Assembly (NCBI RefSeq): GCF_032362555.1
Contig: NC_083526.1
Span: forward strand, 2,624,001 to 2,688,000
DNA: 64,000 nt
Reading direction: 5' to 3'
From: Amyelois transitella
Lineage: Eukaryota > Arthropoda > Insecta > Lepidoptera > Pyralidae
The notes under the pieces are model-generated. The model was not told where the DNA came from, made no database searches, and saw nothing but the letters and a program-made list of their open reading frames with translations. A program made the translations under genes and the position numbers. Positions 27,601-37,100 of this stretch are shown one piece after another (the first letter of the stretch is position 1; each line of letters opens with the position of its first letter).

Positions 27601-27709
27601 CCGTCCAAACATTGCTCATCGTTTCCATTGTTAAGTTGGTCGTGTCGACCACCGCATCACCCAACGTCCAATTCCAAACACCACTTAACCGGCTAATTTT
27701 GACAGTCAT
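413..27709 (-). CDS. GPAT1: Glycerol-3-phosphate acyltransferase, mitochondrial type (GPAT1/mino), partial, nine exons
   Basis: Acylates sn-glycerol-3-phosphate with acyl-CoA, the first step of phospholipid and triacylglycerol synthesis. Family members sit in the mitochondrial outer membrane. Exons (minus strand): 27519-27709, 23846-23993, 21856-21969, 4600-4764, 3830-4032, 2911-3147, 2494-2589, 1547-1641, 413-648; together 1485 nt, 495 codons in one frame. Acyltransferase blocks I-IV appear in order: PLHRSHFDYIL with the catalytic HxxxxD at about residues 318-323, GAFFIRRR at about 360-367, EGGRTRTGK at about 403-411 (EGTRSRSGK in vertebrates), and LLVPVTLNYDKL around 437. The frame is open at the last donor (411-412), so the C-terminal half, roughly 330-400 residues by comparison with the vertebrate enzyme, lies beyond the left edge. 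The N-terminal exons are less conserved, and an alternative first exon is possible. The start is chosen because TGA directly precedes this ATG in frame. Confidence 0.93.
1128..1232 (-). repeat. SINE-like family B fragment
   Basis: The reverse complement resembles the fuller copies at 29813 and 55052: the CTCCTCTCCAGAGAGG block, TGATCCTGG-like and TTTTACACGAAGCGACTCC-like segments. Confidence 0.45.
1243..1487 (-). mobile_element. LINE 3' end with (CATA)n tail
   Basis: Reverse complement of the copy at 46765-47123: tail CATACATACATA, then the complement of CTACCCCTCCGGGAAAGAGG and further 3' ORF sequence (GKWKD-, ERRA-type residues). Too short and damaged to code. Confidence 0.6.
1547..1641 (-). 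CDS. GPAT1: GPAT1 exon 8 with block III
   Basis: Acceptor TTGTTCCAG, donor AAAG|GTATGT. It encodes IEFFIEGGRTRTGKPQTPK. EGGRTRTGK is the glycerol-3-phosphate binding block III. Confidence 0.96.
1642..2493 (-). other. GPAT1 intron 7
   Basis: 852 bp of AT-rich DNA. I see no repeat or coding signal I can name. Confidence 0.6.
2494..2589 (-). CDS. GPAT1: GPAT1 exon 7 with block II
   Basis: Acceptor TTGTTTCAG, donor AG|GTAAG. It encodes GWFLRGCGAFFIRRR and then DPVYKAALR. The FFIRRR block is the second acyltransferase motif. The phase (2 in, 2 out) joins exons 6 and 8 without frameshift. Confidence 0.95.
2911..3147 (-). CDS. GPAT1: GPAT1 exon 6 with catalytic block I
   Basis: Acceptor ACTTTCAG, donor GG|GTGAGT. 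Contains VPLHRSHFDYILVTF, the HxxxxD acyltransferase signature, followed by AAGNNMRIPFFG, equivalent to ASGNNLNIPIF in vertebrate GPAT1. Confidence 0.96.
3228..3408 (+). repeat. SINE-like family A copy (3' part) with TATG tail
   Basis: Contains GCGACTAAGGGATAGGCTTA, GAACGTGGCC, GACTGTTGGCTCTGTCTACC and ends in TATATGTATGTATGTAT. Lies in GPAT1 intron 5, opposite strand. Confidence 0.7.
3474..3788 (+). other. Exon-like open reading frame inside GPAT1 intron 5, unrecognised
   Basis: An open frame of about 105 codons on the strand opposite GPAT1. It contains SFEQLLYWDMIYLGNIKARI and ISQIMEQIMGPCYVLPSS. It looks exon-like: a T-rich tract and GTGTAG precede it, and it ends exactly at CTAAG|GTAAGA, a strong donor. 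I do not recognise the family. It starts about 65 bp after the tail of a SINE-like repeat. It could be a nested gene's exon, a captured gene fragment, or chance. Confidence 0.35.
3830..4032 (-). CDS. GPAT1: GPAT1 exon 5
   Basis: 67 codons plus two bases, acceptor TTTGCAG, donor AA|GTGAGT. It encodes a charged helical region (VRKRIEARAVKIVQDISSAM) matching the segment just before the conserved hydrophobic lead-in to block I. Confidence 0.88.
4390..4511. repeat. Two tandem copies of a 61-bp unit
   Basis: 4390-4450 and 4451-4511 match at 56 of 61 positions. The unit is built from GGTCCAGACAATTGGCC and GCGAACTGGACAATTGGA. It has internal dyad symmetry, and partial copies flank it (about 4360-4389 and 4512-4527). 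Lies in GPAT1 intron 4. Confidence 0.8.
4600..4764 (-). CDS. GPAT1: GPAT1 exon 4
   Basis: 55 codons, acceptor CGCCCACAG, donor GAT|GTGAGT. The peptide begins ESWQDPKATDTGS and ends TFDYKDLVPD. It is separated from exon 3 by the 17-kb intron and corresponds to the region before the acyltransferase domain. Confidence 0.85.
4862..5062 (-). repeat. SINE-like family A copy
   Basis: Minus-strand copy: GTACACAAAGCCAACAATCT, TTTGGCTTAATGATAGAATT, CAGGTTGTTAGCCCATCGCC and CATCCATGGGAAAG mark the family. Lies in GPAT1 intron 3. Confidence 0.65.
5591..5628 (+). repeat. Left terminal inverted repeat, 38 bp
   Basis: Perfect inverted match to 8066-8103. Confidence 0.9.
6345..6773 (+). CDS. ORF inside the TIR element, probably the 3' part of an element-encoded protein
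   Basis: 141 codons from ATG to TAA at 6771-6773. The sequence looks like real protein: AYIVENL-type helix (APYIVENLTHEDFLNFDAMS), KISKIHTATFKKSHLNQMKV and a C-terminal KYLDLKKLCDAGVIPTQDIS. An in-frame TAG lies 27 nt before the ATG. Upstream, another frame reads YLEQVTDFSRLLSLAMRRCQ, which may be the original continuation before a frameshift. From memory it resembles the C terminus of an insect-expanded family of element-linked proteins, but I cannot name the family. Function unknown. Confidence 0.45.
6908..7176 (+). mobile_element. Helitron-like non-autonomous element (family 1)
   Basis: Starts TCTATACCTACTAATATTAT and AAAGCTGAAGAGTTTGTTTG, ends GCGGACGAAGTCGCAGGCAC then AGCTAG|T. Same family as 56348-56585 and the minus copy near 44000-44272. 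Nested in the TIR element. Confidence 0.75.
8066..8103 (-). repeat. Right terminal inverted repeat, 38 bp
   Basis: Perfect inverted match to 5591-5628. Confidence 0.9.
8622..8810 (+). repeat. SINE-like family A copy
   Basis: GGCGACTAAGGGATAGGCTT through GGATATAGACGTGACTATAT and (GTAT)n tail. Confidence 0.75.
13115..13366. repeat. Tandem duplication, period 135 bp
   Basis: 13115-13225 and 13250-13366 share AAGTGCTAAGACTTTGGGTC, CAGATTTACCAGTGTCTTTC and CCTACAATGAATCAGT. The second copy has a short insertion (CAAAAGG-like). Lies in GPAT1 intron 3. Confidence 0.85.
13323..13631 (-). other. 102-codon ORF, unrecognised
   Basis: Starts MFLSKMQSWRYPVQFPPF and overlaps the second copy of the 135-bp duplication at its 3' end. 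Composition looks more protein-like than most ORFs here, but I find no family. Possibly a decayed element fragment or chance. Confidence 0.15.
15497..15960 (+). mobile_element. Helitron-like 5' part with internal duplication
   Basis: Starts TCTATATATATAAAACTC followed by GAGTGACTGACTGACAGAC, typical of lepidopteran Helitron-like 5' regions. The stretch with ACGCACAGTCGAAAC at 15544 recurs about 280 bp later as ACGCACAGCCGAAAC, both followed by CAACCCCCAAGGGGGGG. A matching type of 3' end (GCGGGCAAAAGCTAG) occurs at 17261-17275, but other DNA lies between. Confidence 0.5.
17035..17125. repeat. Degenerate GGGAC/GGGAT minisatellite
   Basis: About 90 bp made of units such as GGGAC, GGGAT, GGACG and GGACA (GGATGGGATGGGACAGGATA; GGGACGGGACGGAACAG). 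Strong purine strand bias. Lies in GPAT1 intron 3, just before a Helitron end. Confidence 0.8.
17240..17275 (+). mobile_element. Helitron-like 3' terminus
   Basis: GCGGGCGAAGCCGCGGGC, a GC hairpin, then AAAAGCTAG followed by T: the standard Helitron end with a hairpin about 10 nt upstream of CTAG. Confidence 0.65.
19026..19065. repeat. Perfect hairpin, 17-bp stem, 6-nt loop
   Basis: GTAGAAAATGTCTGCCA at 19026-19042 is exactly complementary to 19049-19065; loop ATGTTC. Short flanking GAAA/TTTC could extend the stem after a bulge. Too short for a typical animal pre-miRNA without the extension. Confidence 0.8.
19266..19284. repeat. (ACGT)n self-complementary microsatellite
   Basis: GTACGTACGTACGTACG; each unit is palindromic. 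Confidence 0.8.
19485..19668 (+). repeat. SINE-like family A copy
   Basis: Starts GTGCCGTTTAGTTCCCGGCA, ends GGATATAGACGTGATGAATG; has the GGCTCTGTCTACCCCG block. Confidence 0.7.
20385..20576 (+). mobile_element. Helitron-like fragment
   Basis: GCGAAAGTAAGTTTGTTTG at the 5' side, GTTCCCGTGGGATTTGC in the middle, and AAACTAG|T at the 3' side; same type as 49575-49897. Confidence 0.45.
21856..21969 (-). CDS. GPAT1: GPAT1 exon 3
   Basis: 38 codons, acceptor ACCAACAG, donor AGG|GTGAGT. It ends in GLACSRCAPISR, which together with the next exon's ESW resembles the Cys-x-x-Cys ... SW stretch upstream of the acyltransferase domain in vertebrate GPAT1. Phase 0 on both sides. Confidence 0.82.
21970..23845 (-). 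other. GPAT1 intron 2
   Basis: 1.9 kb of AT-rich sequence with no recognisable repeat or gene. Confidence 0.6.
23846..23993 (-). CDS. GPAT1: GPAT1 exon 2
   Basis: Acceptor TTGTTACAG and donor ACA|GTGAGT. It encodes about 50 residues (SRVADMLEVVGERVGG..., then an Arg-rich stretch) and is distinctly GC-rich compared with the surrounding intron, as expected of a real exon. Phase 2 in, phase 0 out. Confidence 0.78.
23994..27518 (-). other. GPAT1 intron 1
   Basis: 3.5 kb, AT-rich. The only identifiable item is a short LINE 3' end at 27082-27200 (minus strand). Confidence 0.6.
27082..27200 (-). mobile_element. LINE 3' end fragment with (CATA)n tail
   Basis: TACATACATACATACATAAA then ATCACGCCTTCTTTCCCGG; same family as 1243-1487 and 46765-47123. 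Confidence 0.6.
27519..27709 (-). CDS. GPAT1: GPAT1 exon 1 (probable start exon)
   Basis: Codes for 63 residues plus two bases, beginning MTVKISRLSGVWNW, with a hydrophobic stretch near the end (AELAIFTALLYWFF) that could be a membrane segment. Donor AAG|GTTGGT at 27518-27517. An in-frame TGA sits immediately before the ATG. A T-rich tract ending in TTTTTTAG about 20 nt upstream could be the acceptor of a 5'UTR intron. Family similarity is weak here; the assignment rests on phase continuity (AG + C) with the next exon and on position. Confidence 0.7.
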
Positions 27710-27850
27710 TCAGATATCACAGACTAAAAAACACCAAGTTCTTTTTTTTAATTATCACTTATAAATGATCGATGACAGTTTCCGATCTGCGCGACGCAAG
27801 ACCGCTCTGCCCGACGCGCGAAGACGTACTGACTGAATCAAAATACAACA
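27710..27850 (-). promoter_or_regulatory. Putative 5'UTR and promoter region of GPAT1
   Basis: A locally GC-rich stretch at about 27785-27825 lies just upstream of the probable start codon. The minus strand reads TTCAGTCAGT at about 27826-27836, resembling an arthropod initiator (TCAGT). Position and motif only. Confidence 0.3.
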
Positions 27851-29812
27851 CGAACGACTTGGTAGGTGCAAGCGGTCAGAGAAACTTGATGCGTGACAGA
27901 TAACACAACGTTATCACATTAATATTAACAATAATTAATAAGTACGACCTAATTGGTAACAGATAAACTGACTGTGAACCGAACGAAGTTCAGAATGACA
28001 ACTACTGACAATGAAGATTTGGGAAGACTTTAGGACCGCGTACGAGCCGGTTAAGATATGGATGTTGGATGCGAACAAATGCTAATTTATAATGATTTTA
28101 ACGTGTTCTTTAACACGCATGACGAAATAAATTTCATGATGCTATTTATGGTAACAAAAATTCATTGTAAAAATTAAAACATTAGTTAAACATTCACAAT
28201 TTAAACATTCGCGTTTTATTGTTAGTGAAACTTAAAACAGAATGGAAAGCTGTCGATCGAGTATATTTATTTTGTGAGCTTAATGGATTACCATTTCAAT
28301 TTTGTAATATTCCTTTATTAACATCTACTTTCTCTGTGAAGATCGCATAAAATTAAACTATGCATGTTGATAGGCGACAATGATTATACAAATAAAACAA
28401 AGGACGAGCAACAACAGTCACAAAATACAATTATTATAAACTTACTTCAATTTTTACCGCGATGAAAAATACTTTTTGTCCTTCTCCAGTATATTACGCA
28501 AAATTTCGAGAAGATTGATTCAGTAGATAACGCGTGAAGAGACAACAAACAAATAAACTTACTTTTACATTTATAATTGGAATATTAATTGGAATTAAAT
28601 CGCAGAACTATAATTGCACAAACTTATAAATACAGGGGTGTGTCATATTATCCATATGGATAAACACGAGTGATGCATGTATAAACGAATTGTTTAACAT
28701 TGAAGATCACGCGGCAACCACGTTAAATGGTCATGGATCGTAATAAAACAAGAGGCAGCGCTGACCCCTGGCCCTGAGTGGCGTGATGAGTGATGACATA
28801 AACATTGCGAATGTGACAGTCGTAAATATACAAAATACAAACCTACAAATAAACATTAAAACAAAAGTTAATCCAAGACACAATGCATGAAAAGTATAAT
28901 AAATGTGGATGTAGCGAGAGAAGTAGGAATCATAGTAAGTGGATGGATGTAGTAGGTACATGTCTTCTTCTACGAGAGAAGATACTCGTATTAAAAAAAC
29001 TTGTAAATTGAATGAAACTCATAAAAAAGGGATAAAAATAACATGATTAACAAAAATAATTAACAATTTAATAAGCTGTTAAGAACATAATGGAATTTTT
29101 ATCGCTTGCAACCATGTGTGTGCTTACTCTAGGTCATGCCACAGATATAGTCAACCATACAACAATTGTAGCTCATAGGTTTTTTTTTTGCCTATCACAT
29201 TGGAGCGAAAATACATGTTAATAACGAGATAACCATTATCAGGATCTGTCAATAGAATTTTTGAGGGTATCCAAATCGGTTAAGTAGTTTTTGAGATATT
29301 CACAATTTTGTATTCGCGGTATATATCTAAATTAGCGGTGAACGATTAGTTTTAATTAATTTATGTTTTGTCTCACGATAAGCCATTTTTGTTAATTGGA
29401 TTGATGTCTATCATAAAAATAAGACTAATTATATAAATCTAAAAAAGTAATTAATACGCAGGTAAGACAGAAGCCACCCAAAGTGCCCTCGGGAACTAAT
29501 CGGACGAGACCTAGCCAATAATATATTAATGATGACGAAACACAGGTCAATAGAGATACAAGTTTCTTCAATGTTTCAATTGAATTTAACGCGGGCTGAA
29601 TATTAAACGAGTTTGGTACCATATGTAGATAAGTTCATCAAGTATGTCGGTTCGCTTATGCTATATGCTTTGAATAATTGAAATTATGGTTTAAATCGTA
29701 ATAATAATAAATCGTTATCAATAGGCATTAATTTAAATACGTTCATGAATTTAGACTACAAAATGAGAAAATATTGATCCAAGATTTATTACTTTCATCT
29801 TCGCTAACTTTT
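27850..29812. other. Upstream gene-free interval
   Basis: AT-rich with no supported gene. About 29200-29340 has text common in decayed lepidopteran elements (GATCTGTCAATAGAATTTTT, AAGTAGTTTTTGAGATAT), also seen near 41470-41525. Confidence 0.5.
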
Positions 29813-30068
29813 ATGCGGGGTTCATGAGTCTTCGGCCTCCTGGCCTCGCCTCTCTGGAGAGGAGGCCGGGGTATGCCGTTGACCATGGATCCTGGATTGG
29901 GTGAGTCAGATTTTTACACGAAACAATGCCCATCTGACCTCCGCAATGTTTGCAGGTAAACCTAATCCGTATTGGCTGCAAATCCAGTTGCCTGAATGTG
30001 CAGGTTTCCTCCCTATGTTTTCCCTCACCGTAAGAGCATCGGTAAGTATTCAAACAAATGCTGGGTTC
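29813..30068 (+). repeat. SINE-like family B copy
   Basis: Contains a GC-rich hairpin (GGCCTCCT 29834-29841 with AGGAGGCC 29870-29877), ATGGATCCTGGATTGGGTGA, GCAGGTAAACC, GTTGCCTGAATGTGCAGG and TTTTCCCTCACCGTAAGAGC. Same blocks recur at 38628 and 55052. Confidence 0.65.
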
Positions 30069-30269
30069 ATGAGTGACCGGCACAATTTGTTTTCCCAGAC
30101 TTTGTCGAATAGTATTAATTAATAGAATTAATCGAAATAATCTGCACCGGTTTTCCCCTTTTAGTTTTGATGATTGATTTGGATAGATTTTAGGACGCTG
30201 ATTACGGGAATATATTCTAAAAGTTCCTTCACGTCAGTATTTTTAGTTATTCGGTAAAGTATTTTTTTG

Positions 30270-30312
30270 AATATCATTTAATAATAGGCCTTCCCAATTA
30301 TTAAATGATATT
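30270..30312. repeat. Hairpin, perfect 16-bp AT-rich stem
   Basis: AATATCATTTAATAAT at 30270-30285 is complementary to 30297-30312; 11-nt loop AGGCCTTCCCA. Confidence 0.8.
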
Positions 30313-30665
30313 TTATTCCATTCGTTTCTTATTGAACAAAAAACACACTCAATAATTCCAGCACACAATAATGAATATGTCTTCATAAATAATTAGTTAA
30401 ATAGAACTTAATTAACTAAGGGACATTTTTTATCCTTTTATCCTCCACCTTTATTATCAAAAAAATTCAAAACGATTTTTATAGTCATTTGCTAATAACC
30501 TCATTTCTTGTACAGTTAAGGTTTGTTTGAATTGGAATTAACTTAAATCGTTAGAAGATGGTTAATGACGGTACATTAATATTTTTGAATAAATATTATC
30601 ATCGTCGTTTTTATAAAATCAGTACTTCCGCAATGAATTTGCAATTTGAAACGCTCTCTTGAAAA

Positions 30666-31140
30666 ATGTCATTGCGAAAGTGCTTAAACTCTCCGCACAG
30701 CTTTTGCTACATTTGTGGCCAGGTTATGCTGAAAAAACAGCAGCATAACATTAGCGAATTTATAAGTTACGTTTATAATATGTATTTCGGCCTACCAATT
30801 GCCAATCAAGATAAACATAAAGTTTGTACGTCATGTGTTTGTGAACTTCGAACGTGGTCAAAAGGGAAGAATACCTTTGATCTCCCATCCCCTGTATTTT
30901 GGAGATAACCTCAGAATCACACCGACGACTGTTATTTTTGCTGCTGAAAAACTACAGGCTGCAATTCAATACCAAAAAAGTACTTGGTATATCCAACCGT
31001 CCAATCAGTTACATTTTGCTGTGAATCGCGATGAGAACGTTGCTCTGCCATCGCCGCCATACTTAGAATCATTGCAAGCTGAAGACAGTGACAGTGATGT
31101 CGAACAGGCATCTCAACCTGATGTTGAATTTGAGTCAAGT
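30666..31140 (+). pseudogene. Broken copy of an insect-expanded, element-linked Cys-rich protein gene
   Basis: The first 80 codons read LNSPHSFCYICGQVM, then VCTSCVCELRTW and PSPVFWR. The same frame runs on past TAA (30906-30908) as PQNHTDDCYFCC, past TGA, then PKKYLVYPTVQSVTF. A frameshift follows into ENVALPSPPYLE and the acidic DSDSDVEQ. The order of FCYxCG, CxxC, W-x(n)-H-x-DDCYFC and LVYP resembles a family seen in many copies in arthropod genomes, usually beside mobile elements. At least two nonsense mutations and one frameshift mean it is not functional. The family resemblance is from memory. Confidence 0.65.
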
Positions 31141-34100
31141 ACAAGTGGAATTTTAAGCGAAAATCTCACAATAAGAGCTTCGCTGACAAGAAAGCAAGAT
31201 ACCACAAAAGTATTTAATATTTTTTATTTATTAATTACACTCCTTTAAATGTATTTTTTATGTTTTGAAGTTATTTATTTGTTTCCTTTTTGTAATAAAG
31301 AAATAATACTTCGTAAAGTCGTCTTTTTTGCAAATTCACATAAAGGGATTTTTCAAAAAAACTAAGGGTGATAGGAAAAATCTAAGTAGGTACATATTCG
31401 TAATCAGCGCACCCGTTTACCCAAGATTAGCAATCAAATCTAAAAGGGGAAAATAAAAGTAAAAATTTGCAGGCCTGTGTTATCAGAAAAATATTATATC
31501 ATTAACGTATAAGTACAATCAGGAAATTTAACACTAGTTGATCTTCCAATATCGCGATTTGATAATTGCATTAAGACAAAAGAAATCCGAAATCAACATT
31601 TTAACCAGGCTGATCAAACTGGAAATACAAATGAAGTAGATACCAAGAGTCGATTAATGAATGCTAATAGTAAAGGCGGAGCTTACATAAATTTAGCAAT
31701 GGTGTGATTCACGACACACTCATTGTAAGCAAATCAGCATTAAGAAATGAAAACAGTTATCGCAATCTTATTGAAATTCAAAATACAGTCGCGATTGTTG
31801 GGGAAAAACTGAAAGTTTAGTTGACACGGAAAAACATGCATACATGAGTGTATCTTCAGTCTTTAGACATGTTCTTTAAAAGTCTAATCTTAATTTTACC
31901 CATGTTCAATTTCAGTTCCTGTTTATACTAATTGAAACGATACTATCATAGAGAGCTTAACTGATCACCAATTTGAAGATTATACTTTTCAAAACCACAG
32001 ACAATTTAGAAGTTAAACTTCCATTAAATACTAACAAACAATTCTATTCGGCAATATAATATTAACCAGTTAATCCTTATTAGGCCGAATTATCTACTAA
32101 AAGTACATTACCAATAATGCTATACAGATTTTTTCAAAGATCTTACTAAATTGATTAGATAAAAGTATACTAACAAATTTGATGAGTAACCAGCAATGTG
32201 TAACTTGATTTACTTGTTGTGTCACGATATCGCAAAAATATCGGCGTTCGTAAGAAAGTCGTCAATACCGGCGAAAGAACAGAATACGTACTGTAAATAG
32301 TGAGTAATGAATTGTTAATCGCCTGTTGAATTTCCGTTATTATTTCCATCCTTGCATTAAAAATACTTTACGTTTATTAAGAAATCGACCATAAAATTAA
32401 GGTTTTTGATAAACTGAAGAATATTAACCTTTTATATTGTTGAAATTTTCCATTAAAAAAAAATTACAAAGATTAAAATTTTTTCTTGCAACTAAGTATG
32501 ATGTAACAGCAAAGTCCTTAGCAAAATTGTTGAAAAGATTTCAAATACAATGTCGACCGAACACTCGAAGTTTCAGTGATTTTCGCAGAGGCACCAGAGG
32601 TTGTAGAGGACATTCACAGCACAATAGACGGACAGTTAGACCAATAAAGTTTGCAATACGCGAACAGAGGGGTCCGCAATGAGCTAATGTAACAGACAAT
32701 TTTCGAATTACAGCGCATATCGGAAAGTGAAATCGACGTTAATATAGTATTCGCACCGGAAACCATAGTTAGAGCTTACCTATTTTGATTGATAATGCAC
32801 AAGATAAATTTAGGAATGAAGGTTAAGGGTTTTGAGGAATGCACAATAGCTTCAGTGATTTTGAACCGAAGGTTGATAACGATCGTTCGCGAAACGTTAA
32901 TCGCGGGGCGTCGACGTACGCGCGCCGCCGACGGCAAACTGGCCGACTCCCGACGTCACGCTTGCAGTCCTATTACAGTAACACCAATGAATTCAGAAAG
33001 AAATGCCAGCAAAACTGACCGACTTGAAATTTTCCGACTTCATCTACATCTAATTGGAGGTGTTATCGCAATTTCTAATTGACACAATTTCTGTTGGTGT
33101 CCACATTTCCATGTAATATTGTTAAATCGTGGATAGTAAGAACACTATATTTCGGCAAGATCTTTCTATTCATTGTTCGTTTTTGTAATTTTTTAATTAA
33201 GAATCCTAAAAGTACTTCAAGTTGGCAATGTAATCGATTTATAAATTGGGCCTTTTAACTTTGATATAAAATCAGATATAAACTTACAACGGCATGTTGC
33301 AAAATCTTAGTTTTGGGGTTGAAATTGTGGTAATAGTAATGGTAAGTAGGTAACATAATTCTAACCGCATCACATCACGGTACGTCGACCTCCGCTGTCG
33401 TAAGCAATCGGCGGTCACCAAGACCATTTTGAGTGAGTGTAGGATTCAGTTACCGGTATCGAAATGAGATTGAATGAATCATAGATTGAATTTGGTCGTT
33501 TTTGCTAAGCTTTATGTCTAACTTGCTTCACTTCTTCTAATATTCTTTTTAAAACATAAAAAAACCGTCCAGGTAATTCCAGGTTTAAATCTCGGAGGAA
33601 GCATGTGATAGTTATATGATTTATTGGAATAGACCGCGATGGAGTGCTAGATTCAATGGAATGTTGAATATAACAAGTGCATCAAAAATTCTGATTCCAG
33701 TTTCTCATGCTATTACCAAGTCGCACAAGAAAAAAATTATTCAGAAATTATTTTCTATGCAAACATCGAACGACACTGACAAAATATTTTGCAAGAATAC
33801 GTAACTGCTGATATTTTTCGCCATCACGTGCCATTCAACGTTTCCTAAAGTATACCTAAGTCTTTTGGAAAAAATCGATAAAAAGCATTAGTTAAAAGAT
33901 GATCTTCTCATGTCACGAAGCCAAAGATCTTGGGAGACTAGTGTAACATGGAAATTGTCATATTAAGAATCATCACTGTTAAGCGAATTAGATAATATTG
34001 ACGTAAAACGGCAAATAAAAGAACAATGTGAATGTAAAAATAAACACTTTCATTGTTAATTTATTTTAGTATCAGCTTTTCTACTTATGTTTTTGGATAT

Positions 34101-37100
34101 AGACAAATTTTCCGAATAAGAATGACAGGACAATTATACATAAGAGATCTTCTCAACTATAACCTCCAACTGCCAAATACTATAATAACTTGATAAAAAG
34201 AATTGTGATTCGGAGATATAAGAAAATATGAAATCTAAGAAAAAAATGGAGGTCAAGACAATGTTGTTCAGATTCAGCTAGAAATGTGTCATATATTCAT
34301 GTCAAGTATGTATAATATTAACGTAGAAATATTAATAGGACTAATAACACCACGTACACATTTAATAATATTAAAATAATGATATCATAAATTTTCTCTG
34401 CCCTGTTCATTGCTATATGTATTGTTATTTGAACCAAAAATGGCCACAAGTGTAAAAAATATATTAGTTTTAACTTTATTATACTTTGATTGAAAATTTA
34501 TATTGCACTTGGTGTGACAAGTAAATACATGTATAGAACACGCACTATGCACACTCTTCATGAGAAATTAGCATGCAAAATTAATTAAGTTTTTTTTTAG
34601 CATGAACCGAGAACCGACACTACCTAGTGTTTAACGTTATTGCTTGGGCCTGTAATAATGCACGTTTTTATAAATGAATTCATTAAGTTTAATCTGAAGT
34701 CCTATTAAGGCAGCTATTTTTTCATAAAATAAAAATATCATAATGGATCCTTCATGACTTATATATAAGTGCATAAATTGTTGAAAATTTAAAAAAAAAT
34801 GCAAAAATGGTAGTCTTGTAACATTTGTGATCGATGTATCTGATACCCTTGAGATTGTGGCGGTCAGACGCGAGACGAGAGTAGTTATGGTCAAAGGCGC
34901 ACCCTGGGCTCCTCTCCAAACTAAAAGAGGATGTCACGCCAGAAGATAGATGTATATAAACCCCATAAATTCTTTGAATATCCTGATTTTTGTGCAAAAA
35001 TCAGGGCATCGGATACATCACACCAAGCACAAAAGCTGCGAGAGTACAAGGGTTCCTTTGTGATGTTTCCTTCATACAAGTGGCCACAAACGGCACACAA
35101 TGATAATAGGAGGGTGGTGTCGACCGGTCAATTGATGACACTGGCCAATTGACGGCTGATTCTTCTGAACACGCAAGACCGATCTGGGCATATTACGATA
35201 TTCTTCACAATTCAACGTTTTACATTACTGGAACATCGCTTATTAAATATGTCTTTCTTTCTAATCATGCAAGAATCGAAATGGACCATCGCGGCTGAAA
35301 GAACTAAATTTACCCAAGACAATATATTTTTTCGAGTAGCAGTTGTATAGGATAATACAAATGGAATCAAAACTGAGAATGCCGAAGCCCAAAGCGGAGA
35401 AAAAATTCTGAAAGCTGAAAGTTCTAATGTAACTGAGAATACATAAAGAGACTACTTACAAACACTGCTACAGATATCACTGGTACACTGTTGGTATGGA
35501 TTTGAAGACTGGGGGTGAAATGGGTCCGAATTAAAGTTCCCAGGTGTGTTTACCTGGGGAGCCTTGGAGGAAGCTCCGGAATGAAGAAAGTCAGCATTTG
35601 CAAAAGATAAATTTAGAAAGCTTTTTGTATACTTGTCCTTAAAATACTTCAGCGACTAAGACACAGCTTAAGATTTAAAACTGTTACCAGGGCATGCAGG
35701 ACTGGTCGTAATAGGACATTACTAGATTACATGTGTACAAATTGGGCCTTAAGGCCAAAGTCATGGTCGTTGACGATATCAAGTACACTAGAATAGATTC
35801 TGCAAGGGTCAATTTAGCTCGACACCGTAATCTTGAATTCCTTATTAGTGCTCATACCAACGACAATTGATGAAACTCAATGGCCTCGGGACGAGATCTT
35901 AAACGGGATGAGACCTTCAATATTACCAGAATCCCTATAGATTGATGATCAACCTCTATTAAATCGATATAACGAAGCTGCTTTAGACGAATTAAACAAC
36001 CTTGGTGGTTCAAGATTATTCAATAGATACGTACATATGTAAAATAACACGCGCGGTGTCTCAATGACAGCATTTAATTTTCTTCTAGAACTGTAGCTCC
36101 GTACCGATTTAAGTTTTGTGAGGTAAATTTCCAAAAACCTAAAAAAATCTTAAGTTTTTTCATAGTCTGACTGTCACGTCTTAATTTTTGACATAACCCT
36201 AGCTAAATATATTTCCGTAACTGACAGTCTGACATTAAGACTGATAAATTTAAATTTTAAATTCGTTATTTTTGTGATATTTAGACAGCTTAGTGCTAAC
36301 CATTTCTTTCAGAAATCTTTAATTACATTGTTATACATCTTCATTCTAGTGATCTAGAGCCTCCTAGAAGTTGTCCATGCAATTACAGGCCGGTTCTCCA
36401 CAAAGTAATGGTGGCAAATTGCCATACAGAACTAATGTGAGGCAGTTCAACACTGCAACCTTTTTACATGGAACCTGTTAAATTGTACGAGTTGCAAGGT
36501 ATCATTTAGTACATCCGCTGTGGACATAAATTATGTACCGCGGTGTGGGATTCTTTGGGATCAGATATCAACAAATATAAAGAAAATTAAGACTCCAACC
36601 TTTTTTTATCTTGCTATGTTTTTGAAGAATTGCTGTTACAAGATTTTTGTATATTTCATAGTTGATATTACGCTAGACAATTACTTATCATGGTTTGGTT
36701 AATTACCGTTGTTAAAGAAAACTTCGCATTCATAGAAGTTGGATTAGATTTCTTATCAATTACAATATTTAAGGTTACAACTCACAATGTAGTTTCTTTT
36801 ACCGATTCTACACTTGCGCTTTGAAAGTGGCAGTAGCTTTGTATAAGTGTATTTTTTGACAGCAATAAGTAATAGTTGCTATTATGTCCAATATTAAGAA
36901 AGATGACGAATTTGATATATTCAACAAATTTCTGAATCGAATGGTATCTGGGACGATGAAAACATTGAACTTTATACGAACAGTGATTCGAATAGGGGAC
37001 AAAGAGCGTCGGCATGCAGATAAGGTTTGCAAATGCACGCGATATTAAAATTATAATGTTGAATGTGCAATGGTGATAGAAATTATCTATTCATATCGGT

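Noticed and set aside
32437-33082. Possible Tc1/mariner helix-turn-helix remnant (KYDVTAKSLAKLLKRF)
   Set aside because: The motif is suggestive, but downstream frames do not continue into any transposase block and no inverted ends were found.
35380-36430. Possible decayed retroelement coding sequence
   Set aside because: Translations in all plus frames give short protein-like pieces, but none matched a motif I could name.
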